Assembly (NCBI GenBank): GCA_015494735.1
Contig: WGAQ01000028.1
Location: 1 to 9,924 of the forward strand
Source of the DNA: Caldifarciminota bacterium
GTDB taxonomy: Bacteria; Hydrothermota; Hydrothermia; LBFQ01; DSFT01
DNA length: 9,924 bases
Reading direction: 5' to 3'
In this document: positions 1-6,764 of the stretch, piece by piece
Layout: each line of letters begins with the position of its first letter
Numbering within the stretch: position 1 is the first letter of the stretch
The notes under the pieces: model-generated
Databases searched by the model: none
Told to the model about the DNA's origin: nothing
Seen by the model: the letters and a program-made list of their open reading frames with translations, nothing else
Translations under genes and position numbers: made by a program

Positions 1-528
1 ATCCATGGAGAGATGTTCTTCCTTCCCAACATCCACAACCCCCCATCCGAGCTGTACCTGTATTCCGATTCGATTCATCTGGCGAAGCACCTCATGGACC
101 TGACTTCGAGGGGATACATCATCACATTCGAGGAGGAGGTCCTGAGAATAGCCCACTCCCTGCGATACGGTCTCGAACTGGAATATGCTCCCATCGGGGG
201 CATAAAGGGACTGGGATATATGAGGACCAATGCCCTGAAGATTGCCCTGAAGGAGATGGGAATGGAGGTGAACTTCACGGATAAGGTGGAAAAGATAGCC
301 AGAAATCTGGACATAAATCAACTGATGGATGTCCTCCACGCCAGGTACAGGAACGAGAGAATAGCCAGAAGGGAGCTGAATAACATAATGAAAGTGCTCA
401 GGGAAAACCTCAACCAGTATCTGCTGGACGAGGGAATCATGAGGCGCCTGGCCCTTCTGAAGATGGACAGGGATGAGGCCCTGAAGAAGGAACCCATCGA
501 ACTCTACAGGAGATTCATAGAGGATTAA
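1..528 (+). CDS. C-terminal part of an unrecognised protein, 5' end outside the window
   Basis: The reading frame is open from base 1 (Ile-His-Gly-Glu before the first Met at 13) to a TAA at 526-528, so the gene very probably begins upstream; a start at ATG 13 would give 171 residues but has no convincing SD. The protein looks mostly helical and strongly charged. There is a possible helix-hairpin-helix, GIKGLGYMRTNAL, about 60 residues after Met13. It is preceded by RYGLELEYAPI, a spacing that resembles the C-terminal region of Ski2/Hel308-type helicases (R/K-Y-G, then an acidic stretch, then GxGxxRxxAL). No helicase core motif is visible because that part would lie upstream. I do not recognise the family with confidence and assign no function. 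It converges on frr, with a small hairpin in the 26-nt gap. Confidence 0.6.
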   Translation: MHGEMFFLPNIHNPPSELYLYSDSIHLAKHLMDLTSRGYIITFEEEVLRIAHSLRYGLELEYAPIGGIKGLGYMRTNALKIALKEMGMEVNFTDKVEKIARNLDINQLMDVLHARYRNERIARRELNNIMKVLRENLNQYLLDEGIMRRLALLKMDRDEALKKEPIELYRRFIED

Positions 529-529
529 A

Positions 530-548
530 TCGAGGGAAAATCCCCCGA
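530..548. terminator. Short imperfect hairpin between convergent genes
   Basis: An 8-bp stem (530-537 with 541-548, TCGAGGGA/TCCCCCGA, one A-C mismatch) with an AAA loop fills the gap between the plus-strand gene ending at 528 and frr ending at 555. There is no following T-tract on either strand, so intrinsic termination would be weak. The position and symmetry suggest a bidirectional transcript end. Compare the better hairpin at 9478-9495. Confidence 0.4.
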
Positions 549-554
549 ATCGGA

Positions 555-1112
555 CTAATCCTCCATTATCTCCTTTTCCTTGGCCTCCATTATCTCGTTT
601 ATCTTCTCGATATATTTGTCCGTAAGGTCCTGAATCTTCTTCTCCGCCACCCTCCTCTCGTCCTCCGAAATCTCCTTGTTCTTCTCCATCTCACGAATCA
701 TCTCTATGGCATCGCGGCGAATATTCCTGATACTGACCCTTGCATCTTCGGTCAGCTTGTGAAGGAGCTTTATGAGTTCCTTCCTGCGCTCCTCGGAGAG
801 GGGAGGTATGGGGATGTTGATTACTCCCTTCTCTACCCTGGGATTAAGGCCCAGGCCGGAAGACTTTATGGCCTTGTCTATCTCCGAAATGGCCCCCTGG
901 TCGAAAGGCTTAACCCTGAGGAGCCTGGGCTCGGGTGCCATTATGGTGGCTATCTGATTGATGGGAATCAGGTTTCCGTAGTAATTGACCTTTATACCCT
1001 CAAGGAGCGCCGGAGTCGCCCTTCCCGTCCTTATCTTTGCAAGTTCCTTCCTGAAAGCCTCCACGGCCTTCTTCATACGATTTTCCGCATCCCGATAAAT
1101 ATCATCCAGCAT
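555..1112 (-). CDS. frr: Ribosome recycling factor (RRF)
   Basis: RRF acts with EF-G to split the post-termination 70S ribosome. The 185-residue product matches the usual length and carries family signatures: an N-terminal helix with DAENRM, KIRTGRATPALL near residues 27-38, INQIATI, the PPLSEERRKEL segment in domain I, and RNIRRDAI in the helical bundle with its conserved arginines. The C-terminus ends in charged helix. Two in-frame ATGs occur, at 1118 and 1112. AAAGGAGG directly abuts the first (zero spacing) but stands 6 nt from the second, so 1112 is chosen; it also gives a canonical MLDDIYRDAE start. It is the last gene of the ribosomal block, 38 nt after pyrH, which is the usual neighbour order tsf-pyrH-frr. 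Confidence 0.96.
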   Translation of the reverse strand: MLDDIYRDAENRMKKAVEAFRKELAKIRTGRATPALLEGIKVNYYGNLIPINQIATIMAPEPRLLRVKPFDQGAISEIDKAIKSSGLGLNPRVEKGVINIPIPPLSEERRKELIKLLHKLTEDARVSIRNIRRDAIEMIREMEKNKEISEDERRVAEKKIQDLTDKYIEKINEIMEAKEKEIMED

Positions 1113-1134
1113 ACCCATCCTCCTTTTACACGAA

Positions 1135-1142
1135 ATTTTATA
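1135..1142 (-). promoter_or_regulatory. Weak candidate internal -10 box ahead of frr
   Basis: The only sizeable gap inside the block (38 nt, pyrH to frr) contains TATAAAAT on the minus strand, about 20 nt before the frr start. The -35 region 17 bp upstream reads TTAATC, a poor match to consensus. It could supply extra frr transcript, but the match is easily due to chance. Confidence 0.22.
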
Positions 1143-1150
1143 GGGAAAGT

Positions 1151-1864
1151 TCAGGGTCTGATTAAGGTTCCCACCTTCTCGCCGGAAAGCAACTTCAGAA
1201 GGTTGCCCCTGCGCGTAATATCGAAGACGATTACCGGAAGATTGTGCTCCCTCGCGAGGGTGATGGCAGTGGCATCCATCACCTGGAGATTCTTCCTGAT
1301 GTACTCATCGTACGTCAGTTCCTCATACCTGCGGGCATCCGAACTGGAATCGGGGTCCTTATCGTACACGCCGTCCACCTTGCTCCCCTTCAACAGGACA
1401 TCCGCCCCGATTTCTATGGCCCTGAGGGTGCCCGCCGTATCGGTGGAAAAGAGGGGATTCCCCGTCCCCCCCGCGAAAATTACCACACGGCCCTTCTCCA
1501 GATGCCGTATGGCCCTCCTGCGAATATAGAACTCCGCGACGCTCCGGACCTCTATGGCGCTCATGACGCGGGTGTCGAGGCCCTTCTGCTCCAGGATGCT
1601 CTGGAGAGCAAGAGCATTCATTATGGTGGCAAGCATGCCCATGTAATCGCCGGTGGTTTCATCTATTCCCACACGGGAAGCATCCCTGCCCCTGAAGATA
1701 TTACCGCCCCCGACCACGAGGGCAATATCCACATCGAATTCTTCCTTTGCCTCCTTCACCTCATCTGCTATGGAGTGAATAACCTCTCTGGAATATCCGA
1801 AACCACCCCCTCCCAGAATCTCGCCGCTCAGCTTCAGCAGTACCCGTTTATACTTACTCTTCAC
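1151..1864 (-). CDS. pyrH: UMP kinase (uridylate kinase)
   Basis: PyrH phosphorylates UMP to UDP with ATP in pyrimidine nucleotide synthesis and belongs to the amino-acid kinase fold; it acts as a cytosolic hexamer. Visible signatures: the phosphate-binding YKRVLLKLSGE at the N-terminus, VVGGGNIFRGR, GDYMGMLATIMNALAL, the AGGTGNPLFSTDTA nucleotide/acceptor segment, ADVLLKGSKVDGVYDKDP, and VMDATAITLARE near the end. No ATG is available. A TTG at 1882 gives 243 residues, and a GTG at 1864 gives 237 beginning (V/M)KSKYKRVLLKLSGE. I prefer GTG 1864 because it leaves a normal short N-terminus and only an 11-nt overlap with tsf, with a weak AAGG upstream. Function is certain; the start is not. Confidence 0.95.
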   Translation of the reverse strand: MKSKYKRVLLKLSGEILGGGGFGYSREVIHSIADEVKEAKEEFDVDIALVVGGGNIFRGRDASRVGIDETTGDYMGMLATIMNALALQSILEQKGLDTRVMSAIEVRSVAEFYIRRRAIRHLEKGRVVIFAGGTGNPLFSTDTAGTLRAIEIGADVLLKGSKVDGVYDKDPDSSSDARRYEELTYDEYIRKNLQVMDATAITLAREHNLPVIVFDITRRGNLLKLLSGEKVGTLIRP

Positions 1865-2711
1865 CGACCTTGAATCGGACAAAGCGCACCACCTCTATGG
1901 GCTTGCCCAGTTCTCTGGACTTCTCCTGCAGGTACTCACCCACCGTCTTCCCGGTATCCTTTATGAAGGGCTGTGCGAGAAGTGTTTTCTCCTCGAGGAA
2001 AGCCTTTATCTTACCTTCCACGATTCTCTCGATTATGTTCTCGGGTTTGCCCTGCTCGAGGGCCTGCTCCCTGTATATCTTCTTCTCCCTCTCCAGAACA
2101 TCCTGAGGGAAGTCCTTTTCGCTCACGCTGTAGGGAGCCATTGCGGCAATCTGCATGGCCACATCCCTTGCGACGGGAATTACGGCTTCGTCGTCGGGCT
2201 TAACCTCCACCATGGCAGCCAGCATGCTCCCGGGATGGACATAGATTTCTATCAATCCGTCCCCGGTCTCGAAGATTGCGAATCTCCTGAGGACGATGTT
2301 CTCCCCTATCTTACCGATGGCCAGTTTAATCTTCTCTTCCACCGTGTCCCCGGAATCCGTCTTGAGGGAAAGGAGCTCCTCCACGCTGGAAGGTTTGTGC
2401 TTTACCACCATGCCCAGGATTTCAGAGAGGAGGTTCTTGAAGTCATCGGTCGCAGCGACGAAATCCGTTTCGCAGTTGAGTTCGACGAGGGCACCGAATT
2501 TCCTGTCATCGGAGAGGTAATGACCAACCAGTCCCTGCTTTGCAGTTCTGGAGAGTTTCTTCTCGCTCTTCGCTATGCCCTTCTTCCTGAGAATCTCGAT
2601 GGCCTTGTCGAAATCACCATCCGCCTCCACCAGCGCTTCCTTCACATCCTTAATTCCAGCCCCGGTCATCTCGCGGAGCTGCTTGATCATTTCGGTGGTT
2701 ATCTTTGCCAT
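1854..2711 (-). CDS. tsf: Translation elongation factor Ts
   Basis: EF-Ts is the guanine-nucleotide exchange factor that releases GDP from EF-Tu. The 285-residue protein is full length: an N-terminal UBA-like domain (about residues 4-45) with the signature REMTGAGIKDVKEAL, the NCETDFVA motif at residues 79-86 that contacts EF-Tu, and a C-terminal region with the coiled-coil/dimerisation portion. ATG at 2711 is preceded by AGGGAGG at 7-nt spacing, which is itself encoded in the last codons of rpsB. Only 1 nt separates the two genes, so translation is probably coupled. The stop at 1854 lies inside the beginning of pyrH. Confidence 0.97.
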   Translation of the reverse strand: MAKITTEMIKQLREMTGAGIKDVKEALVEADGDFDKAIEILRKKGIAKSEKKLSRTAKQGLVGHYLSDDRKFGALVELNCETDFVAATDDFKNLLSEILGMVVKHKPSSVEELLSLKTDSGDTVEEKIKLAIGKIGENIVLRRFAIFETGDGLIEIYVHPGSMLAAMVEVKPDDEAVIPVARDVAMQIAAMAPYSVSEKDFPQDVLEREKKIYREQALEQGKPENIIERIVEGKIKAFLEEKTLLAQPFIKDTGKTVGEYLQEKSRELGKPIEVVRFVRFKVGEE

Positions 2712-2712
2712 G

Positions 2713-3468
2713 TTATGCCTCCCTGCTCATAAGGGCTTCCCTGTCCTCTCTGCCCTTCTTTATGGCATCGACGATCACTCTGGTTATCAGGGATATGGAT
2801 TTTATAGCATCGTCGTTGGCGGGAATGGGATAATCGATTACATCGGGGTCTCCGTTGGTGTCGATGATTGCGATGACCGGAATATTGAGAAGGTTGGCCT
2901 CATGAACGGCAATCTTCTCGTGGACAGGGTCTATGACGTACAGGACATCGGGGAGGTCCTCCATTCCGCGGACACCTCCGAACTTCTTCATCAGCTTCTC
3001 GTATTCCTTCTTGAGTTTGGTAATCTCCTTCTTCACATAGACGCTCTCACCCTTCTCGTACTCCTCCAGAATGGCCTCTATCTCCCTCAGCCTCTTCAGC
3101 CTCTGCTTGGTAGTCTGGAAGTTGGTCAGGAGTCCTCCGGGCCACCTCTCCACCACGTAGAATGCTCCGGCTTCCTCGGCGAAACTCCTCACTATATCCT
3201 TCAGATTCTTCTTCGTGGCTACGAACAGGAAAGTTCCTCCCCTCTTTGCAGTCTCGTATGCGAATTCGGCAGCCTTCTGGAGAAGGGGAATGGTCTTACG
3301 GACATCGATTATGTGATAGCCGTTGCGCTCCTTGAATATGTATTTCTTCATCTTGGGGTTCCACTTGCGGCGCTTGTGGCCGAAGTGGGCCCCCGCCTCC
3401 AGCAGGTCGTTCAGCGTAATATTAACGCTTAGTGTACTGCCAAGACCTTCTTCTCTTGGTCTTTCCAT
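2713..3468 (-). CDS. rpsB: 30S ribosomal protein S2
   Basis: S2 binds late on the 30S body/head junction near S1. The 251-residue product contains LLEAGAHFGHKRRKWNPKM, GYHIIDVRKT, FVATKK, RWPGGLLTNFQT, GVRGMEDLPDVLYVIDP, a helical hairpin (about residues 115-155) rich in K/E, and IPVIAIIDTNGDPDVIDYPIPANDDA, all standard S2 signatures. ATG 3468 has AAGGAG 10 nt upstream and adds about 15 residues ahead of the usual S2 beginning. No ATG/GTG/TTG lies closer to the conserved core, so this start is the only conventional one. It makes rpsB overlap the last 47 nt of rpsI in another frame, an unusually long overlap for ribosomal protein genes. Confidence 0.95.
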   Translation of the reverse strand: MERPREEGLGSTLSVNITLNDLLEAGAHFGHKRRKWNPKMKKYIFKERNGYHIIDVRKTIPLLQKAAEFAYETAKRGGTFLFVATKKNLKDIVRSFAEEAGAFYVVERWPGGLLTNFQTTKQRLKRLREIEAILEEYEKGESVYVKKEITKLKKEYEKLMKKFGGVRGMEDLPDVLYVIDPVHEKIAVHEANLLNIPVIAIIDTNGDPDVIDYPIPANDDAIKSISLITRVIVDAIKKGREDREALMSREA

Positions 3469-3931
3469 ACTTCATACGCTCCTTCTTTCTGGGATCTCTC
3501 GTTAAAAGACCTGCATCCCTGAGGGGTTTCCTGTAGGTTTCGGGGTCATAGGCAGCCAGAGCCCTTGCAATACCATTACGCACAGCCCCGGCCTGACCCG
3601 ATATTCCACCACCCTTGACCTTTATCACCAGGTCGAACATACCGAGGGTCTTCGTTATCTTGAGGGGCTCCAGTATATGGTCCACCAGAAGGGGGTTTTT
3701 GAAGTACTCCTCCGGCCTCTTGCCGTTGATGTAAATCCTGCCACTCCCCCACTCCTTCAGGCGAACCATGGCCCTCGAATCCTTGCGCCCCCCTGTGGCG
3801 AACACTATCTTCCTGTAGGAACCATCTCCCCACAGCTTGAGCATTATGCGCTCTCCCGTATCCAGGAAGAGAATCTTATCCCCCGTGGGGAGCTCCTTCT
3901 CCTTATAAACCTGCGGAATCTTTATATTCAT
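3422..3931 (-). CDS. rpsI: 30S ribosomal protein S9, N-terminally extended
   Basis: S9 sits in the 30S head; its C-terminal tail reaches the P-site tRNA, and the family-typical ending ...WQYTKR is present. Other signatures are GRIYINGKRPEEYF, the KGGGISGQAGAVRNGIARAL core and LTRDPRKKERMKYGKTKRRR. At 169 residues it is about 40 longer than a common 130-residue S9; the excess lies before YRKIVFATGGRKDS. The ATG at 3931 overlaps the rplM stop as ATGA and has AAGGGG about 8 nt upstream. A second in-frame ATG at 3844 has GGGAGAG at good spacing and would give a near-standard 140-residue protein beginning MLKLWGDG. Identity is secure; which start is used, or whether both are, is open. Confidence 0.94.
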   Translation of the reverse strand: MNIKIPQVYKEKELPTGDKILFLDTGERIMLKLWGDGSYRKIVFATGGRKDSRAMVRLKEWGSGRIYINGKRPEEYFKNPLLVDHILEPLKITKTLGMFDLVIKVKGGGISGQAGAVRNGIARALAAYDPETYRKPLRDAGLLTRDPRKKERMKYGKTKRRRSWQYTKR

Positions 3932-4374
3932 AGTTCATACCCCTTTTTGAACTCGAACACTTCCGGCTTCTGGGCATGATGGGGGTGCTCCGGACCCCTG
4001 TAAACCCTGAGTCTCCTGAGCCTGTGCTTCCTTGTGGCATTCTTCGGGAGCATACCCTTAACAGCCAGCATTATCACCCTTTCGGGATGCTTCTCCATCA
4101 TCTGGCGGGCTGTCCTCTCCTTAAGACCTCCGATGTATCCGGTGTGCCATCTGTATATCTTCTTGTCCATCTTATTCCCCGTAAGTAGAACCTTCTCCGC
4201 ATTGATTACTATGACGAAATCCCCGTGGTCCTGATGGGGAGAGTACTCCCTCTTGTGCTTCCCCTGGAGGAGTTTGGCTATTATGGAAGCCAGTCTTCCC
4301 AGAGGCTTCCCCTCTGCATCTATCACCCACCACCTGCGCTTTATCTCCCCATCCTTGATGAAGGTGGTCTTCAT
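3928..4374 (-). CDS. rplM: 50S ribosomal protein L13
   Basis: L13 is an early-assembling 50S protein that binds 23S rRNA. The 148-residue product shows the family pattern: RRWWVIDAEGKPLGRLAS, LLQGKHKREYSPHQDHGDFVIVINAEK, the LTGNKMDKKIYRWHTGYIGGLKE signature, and VKGMLPKN followed by RLRVYRGPEHPHHAQKPE. ATG 4374 is preceded by GGGAGG at 7-nt spacing; this SD lies within the last codons of the upstream thioredoxin gene, whose stop is only 3 nt away. The stop overlaps rpsI by 4 nt, preserving the conserved L13-S9 pair. Confidence 0.96.
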   Translation of the reverse strand: MKTTFIKDGEIKRRWWVIDAEGKPLGRLASIIAKLLQGKHKREYSPHQDHGDFVIVINAEKVLLTGNKMDKKIYRWHTGYIGGLKERTARQMMEKHPERVIMLAVKGMLPKNATRKHRLRRLRVYRGPEHPHHAQKPEVFEFKKGYEL

Positions 4375-4377
4375 CTC

Positions 4378-4710
4378 TCAGCCTCCCTTTTCATCCAGCT
4401 TAAAAATGCTCTTTATCTCCTGATATATCTTCATCTTGGGCTTGGCCCCCACTATCTTCCCCACCAGCTTCCCGTCCCTGAAGCACAGCACCGTGGGAAT
4501 GGACATGACCCCATAGGTGGCCGGAGTCATGGGATTCTCGTCCACGTTCAACTTCAGGAGTCTGATTCCGAATTCACGGGAAGCGCTCTCCAGATAGGGC
4601 TCTATTGCCTTGCAGGGCATGCACCAATCCGCCCAGAGGTCCACCATAATCATACCGGGGTCTTCCTTCAGGATTTCCTGAAGCTGGGCGTCCGATACAT
4701 GCTCAGGCAT
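4378..4710 (-). CDS. Thioredoxin with WCMPC active site
   Basis: This is a small cytosolic thiol-disulfide oxidoreductase of 110 residues, typical thioredoxin length. It has the buried Asp (D24 in MVDLWADWC), the redox motif WCMPCK at 29-34, NVDENP at 55-60 and the cis-proline loop SIPT at 70-73, followed by a GK/GG-rich beta strand and a C-terminal helix. The dipeptide between the cysteines is Met-Pro rather than the common Gly-Pro, which in this family tunes redox potential (known in general; the effect here is inferred). There is no signal peptide. It overlaps the end of rplQ by 8 nt and ends 3 nt before rplM, so it is co-transcribed with ribosomal genes and translated in step with them. 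It is not a standard member of these operons. Confidence 0.92.
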   Translation of the reverse strand: MPEHVSDAQLQEILKEDPGMIMVDLWADWCMPCKAIEPYLESASREFGIRLLKLNVDENPMTPATYGVMSIPTVLCFRDGKLVGKIVGAKPKMKIYQEIKSIFKLDEKGG

Positions 4711-5122
4711 TTTCCTCTACCTTCTTCCCTTCCTTCTTCCTTACCCAGGGACTCTCCTCCGGGAACCTGAGGAGCTGAATTATAGACAACTCGGCCCCAT
4801 CACCCCTCCTGTATCCGATGCGGAGGACTCTGGTGTATCCGCCCCTGTGATTGCTGTCCCTGAAGAGGGGAGCCACAGCATGGAAAATCCAGTTGGTGAG
4901 TTTCCTGTCGTCCAGGAATCTGTTGACCATCCTGCGATTGTGAACCGTATCCTCCATCGCCCTGGAGAGGATGCTGTCGATTATGGAGCGGGCGACCTTG
5001 GCTCTCGGAGTCGTGGTCTTGGAATAACCATACATGAAAACCCCCCTCACGATATTCCGGAGGGTTGCCTTCCTGTGCTCCCTTTCCCTTCCAAGTTTCT
5101 TGACCTTCTTTCTATGCCTCAT
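4703..5122 (-). CDS. rplQ: 50S ribosomal protein L17
   Basis: L17 lies near the polypeptide exit side of the 50S subunit. The 139-residue sequence begins MRHRKKVKKLGR, followed by HRKATLRNIVR, a TTTPRAKVARSIIDSIL helix, RKLTNWIFHAVAPLFRDSNHRGGYTRVLRIGYRRGDGAELSIIQL, all L17 hallmarks, and a short basic/acidic tail. ATG 5122 has AGGAG about 8 nt upstream. It starts 3 nt after the rpoA stop, the usual alpha-operon order, and its stop lies inside the thioredoxin gene. Confidence 0.96.
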   Translation of the reverse strand: MRHRKKVKKLGREREHRKATLRNIVRGVFMYGYSKTTTPRAKVARSIIDSILSRAMEDTVHNRRMVNRFLDDRKLTNWIFHAVAPLFRDSNHRGGYTRVLRIGYRRGDGAELSIIQLLRFPEESPWVRKKEGKKVEENA

Positions 5123-5125
5123 GGT

Positions 5126-6121
5126 TTACTGCTCCTGCTTGGACTTCTTTGCGAAATTAAGGGAGAGTTTCTTAACTGCGTCTTTGACCTTCTCCATATC
5201 TTCCAGTGTGAAGCCCTCTTCCACCAGCCAGTCGGCTATCTCCTCCTCCGTATAGGAAACAAGGTCTCCAACCGTGTTGATGTTCCTCTTCTTCTGGAAG
5301 AAGTTCACCAGAATCTGGGGAATACCCAGCTTCTCGATGGGCAGTTTCCTCTTCTCCTCCAGGGACTTTTCGAATTCCTCTATATCCACGAACTCCACTT
5401 CCTGGCTCCTGTAGGTGAGTTCCCTCGAGGCGGATTCGAAGTGTTTCTTCAGTATATCCAGAGCCCTGAGGTATGCATCCACAGGGTCCACCGTCCCATT
5501 GGTCCATATCTCCAGGGTGAGTTTCTCCTTATTGATGAAGGAGCCATACCGGACCTTCTCGAAGGAGAAATTGACCTTCTCCACCGGTGAGAAGTTTCCA
5601 TCCACGAATATGGTGTTTATGGGAAACTGCTCCTTATAGGACTCCTCGTAATCCTCCATGGGATAAAAGCCTATGCCTTTGTCCACGTATATCTCCGCCC
5701 TCACTTCCCTGTCGGTGGTAATCGTCATAATATGCTGGTCGGCATTGATTATCTCCACACCGGAGGGCAGTTCGAGGTCCGAAGCCTTCACCTCCCTGGG
5801 TCCCTTCACGTCGAGGGTTATCCTGGCGGGAAGGTCCACTAAAGATTCGTCCACCTTTATATTCAGGCGCTTCAGATTCACCACGATGTAGGGAACATCT
5901 TCCAGAACCCCTTCCATCGCAGTGAACTCGTGGTCAACCCCCTCGATGTTGACAGCCACCACGGCGTATCCCTCTATGGAGGAGAGAAGAACCCTCCTCA
6001 GAGCATTGCCCACGGTAATCGCATAGGATTTCTCGAGCAGAGGAATGACGATTCTTGCGTACGAATCCTTTTTCTCCTCCACGTAGAACCCATTGGGATA
6101 GAGCAATTCGGAAACAGCCAT
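5126..6121 (-). CDS. rpoA: DNA-directed RNA polymerase alpha subunit, atypical C-terminal domain
   Basis: The alpha dimer is the platform on which beta and beta' assemble. The N-terminal domain (about residues 1-235) is orthodox: ITVGNALRRVLLSSIEG at 36-51, HEFTAMEGVLEDV at 64-76, the long insertion domain, and the NGTVDPVDAYLRALDILKKHF dimer segment. After a charged linker (about 240-258) the C-terminal domain (about 259-322) retains PIEKL, INTVGDLV and TEEE scaffold positions. The arginine region normally reading like VRSxNCL is instead IPQILVNFF, and the NLGKKSLxEI loop is LVEEGFTLEDM. Those are the residues that bind UP-element DNA in E. coli alpha. ATG 6121 has AAGGAGG at 5-nt spacing. 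Total length, 331 residues, is normal. Confidence 0.96.
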   Translation of the reverse strand: MAVSELLYPNGFYVEEKKDSYARIVIPLLEKSYAITVGNALRRVLLSSIEGYAVVAVNIEGVDHEFTAMEGVLEDVPYIVVNLKRLNIKVDESLVDLPARITLDVKGPREVKASDLELPSGVEIINADQHIMTITTDREVRAEIYVDKGIGFYPMEDYEESYKEQFPINTIFVDGNFSPVEKVNFSFEKVRYGSFINKEKLTLEIWTNGTVDPVDAYLRALDILKKHFESASRELTYRSQEVEFVDIEEFEKSLEEKRKLPIEKLGIPQILVNFFQKKRNINTVGDLVSYTEEEIADWLVEEGFTLEDMEKVKDAVKKLSLNFAKKSKQEQ

Positions 6122-6131
6122 TTCAACCTCC

Positions 6132-6764
6132 TTACTTGGAGTAAAGCTCCACTATCAATCTCTCGTTTATGGGATGCGTGATGTCCGCTCTGGTGGGCTT
6201 CCTTATCACTTTGGCAGTGGCATTTTCCTCATCGACAGCGAGCCATTCCACTCTCGGCAGATTCTTGTGGAGTTCGAGAGCCCCCAGGAATTCCGGATTG
6301 TTCCTGAACTTGGGCACGATGGATATCACATCGCCCTCCCTCACCTGATAGGAGGGGATGTCCACCTTCCTGCCGTTGACCAGAACATGTCCATGGCGGA
6401 CGAATTGTCTGGCCTGAGCCCTGGACTTGGCGAATCCGGCCCTGTACACCACGTTGTCCAGACGCAGTTCGAGGAGGACCAGCAGGTTTTCACCGGTGTT
6501 TCCGGGCATACGGCGGGCCTTTTCGAACAATCTGCGGAAGGGACCTTCCAGAAGACCGTAGATTCTCTTGACCTTCTGCTTCTCCCTGAGCTGCATTCCG
6601 TAGATGGTCAGTTTAACCCTCTTGCGTCTGGGTCCATGAACTCCAGGAGGATAGGGTCTCTTCTCGAAGGGACACTTGCTGGAAAGGCACTTCTCTCCCT
6701 TCAGATAGAGTTTCTCTCCCTCCCTTCTACAGAGCCTGCAACGGGGACCTGTATATCTTGCCAT
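6132..6764 (-). CDS. rpsD: 30S ribosomal protein S4, zinc-type
   Basis: S4 nucleates 30S assembly on 16S rRNA and represses its own operon in some bacteria. The 210-residue protein starts MARYTGPRCRLC and has four cysteines at 9, 12, 26 and 31 (C-x2-C-x13-C-x4-C), so it is the zinc-binding form. It continues with YPPGVHGPRRKRVKLTIYGMQLREKQKVKRIYG and an S4 RNA-binding domain (about 98-160: LELRLDNVVYRAGFAKSRAQARQFVRHGHVLVNG). ATG 6764 overlaps the rpsK stop by one base (TAATG) and has GGAGGAAGG just upstream. An in-frame ATG at 6794 would add ten residues lying inside rpsK and is not favoured. Confidence 0.97.
   Translation of the reverse strand: MARYTGPRCRLCRREGEKLYLKGEKCLSSKCPFEKRPYPPGVHGPRRKRVKLTIYGMQLREKQKVKRIYGLLEGPFRRLFEKARRMPGNTGENLLVLLELRLDNVVYRAGFAKSRAQARQFVRHGHVLVNGRKVDIPSYQVREGDVISIVPKFRNNPEFLGALELHKNLPRVEWLAVDEENATAKVIRKPTRADITHPINERLIVELYSK

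Noticed and set aside
561..597. Direct repeat CCTCCATTATCTC, 24 nt apart
   Set aside because: It lies in the end of frr and simply encodes a repeated IMExxEKE-like helix; no mobile or array character.
759..1529. Plus-strand open frame of 256 codons opposite frr and pyrH
   Set aside because: It runs across two well-identified genes on the other strand and shows no recognisable domain.
2575..3432. Long plus-strand open frame (285 codons) opposite rpsB and the start of tsf
   Set aside because: It is antisense to two secure genes, has no family-like motifs or SD, and has the leucine/glycine/histidine-rich composition of a shadow frame.
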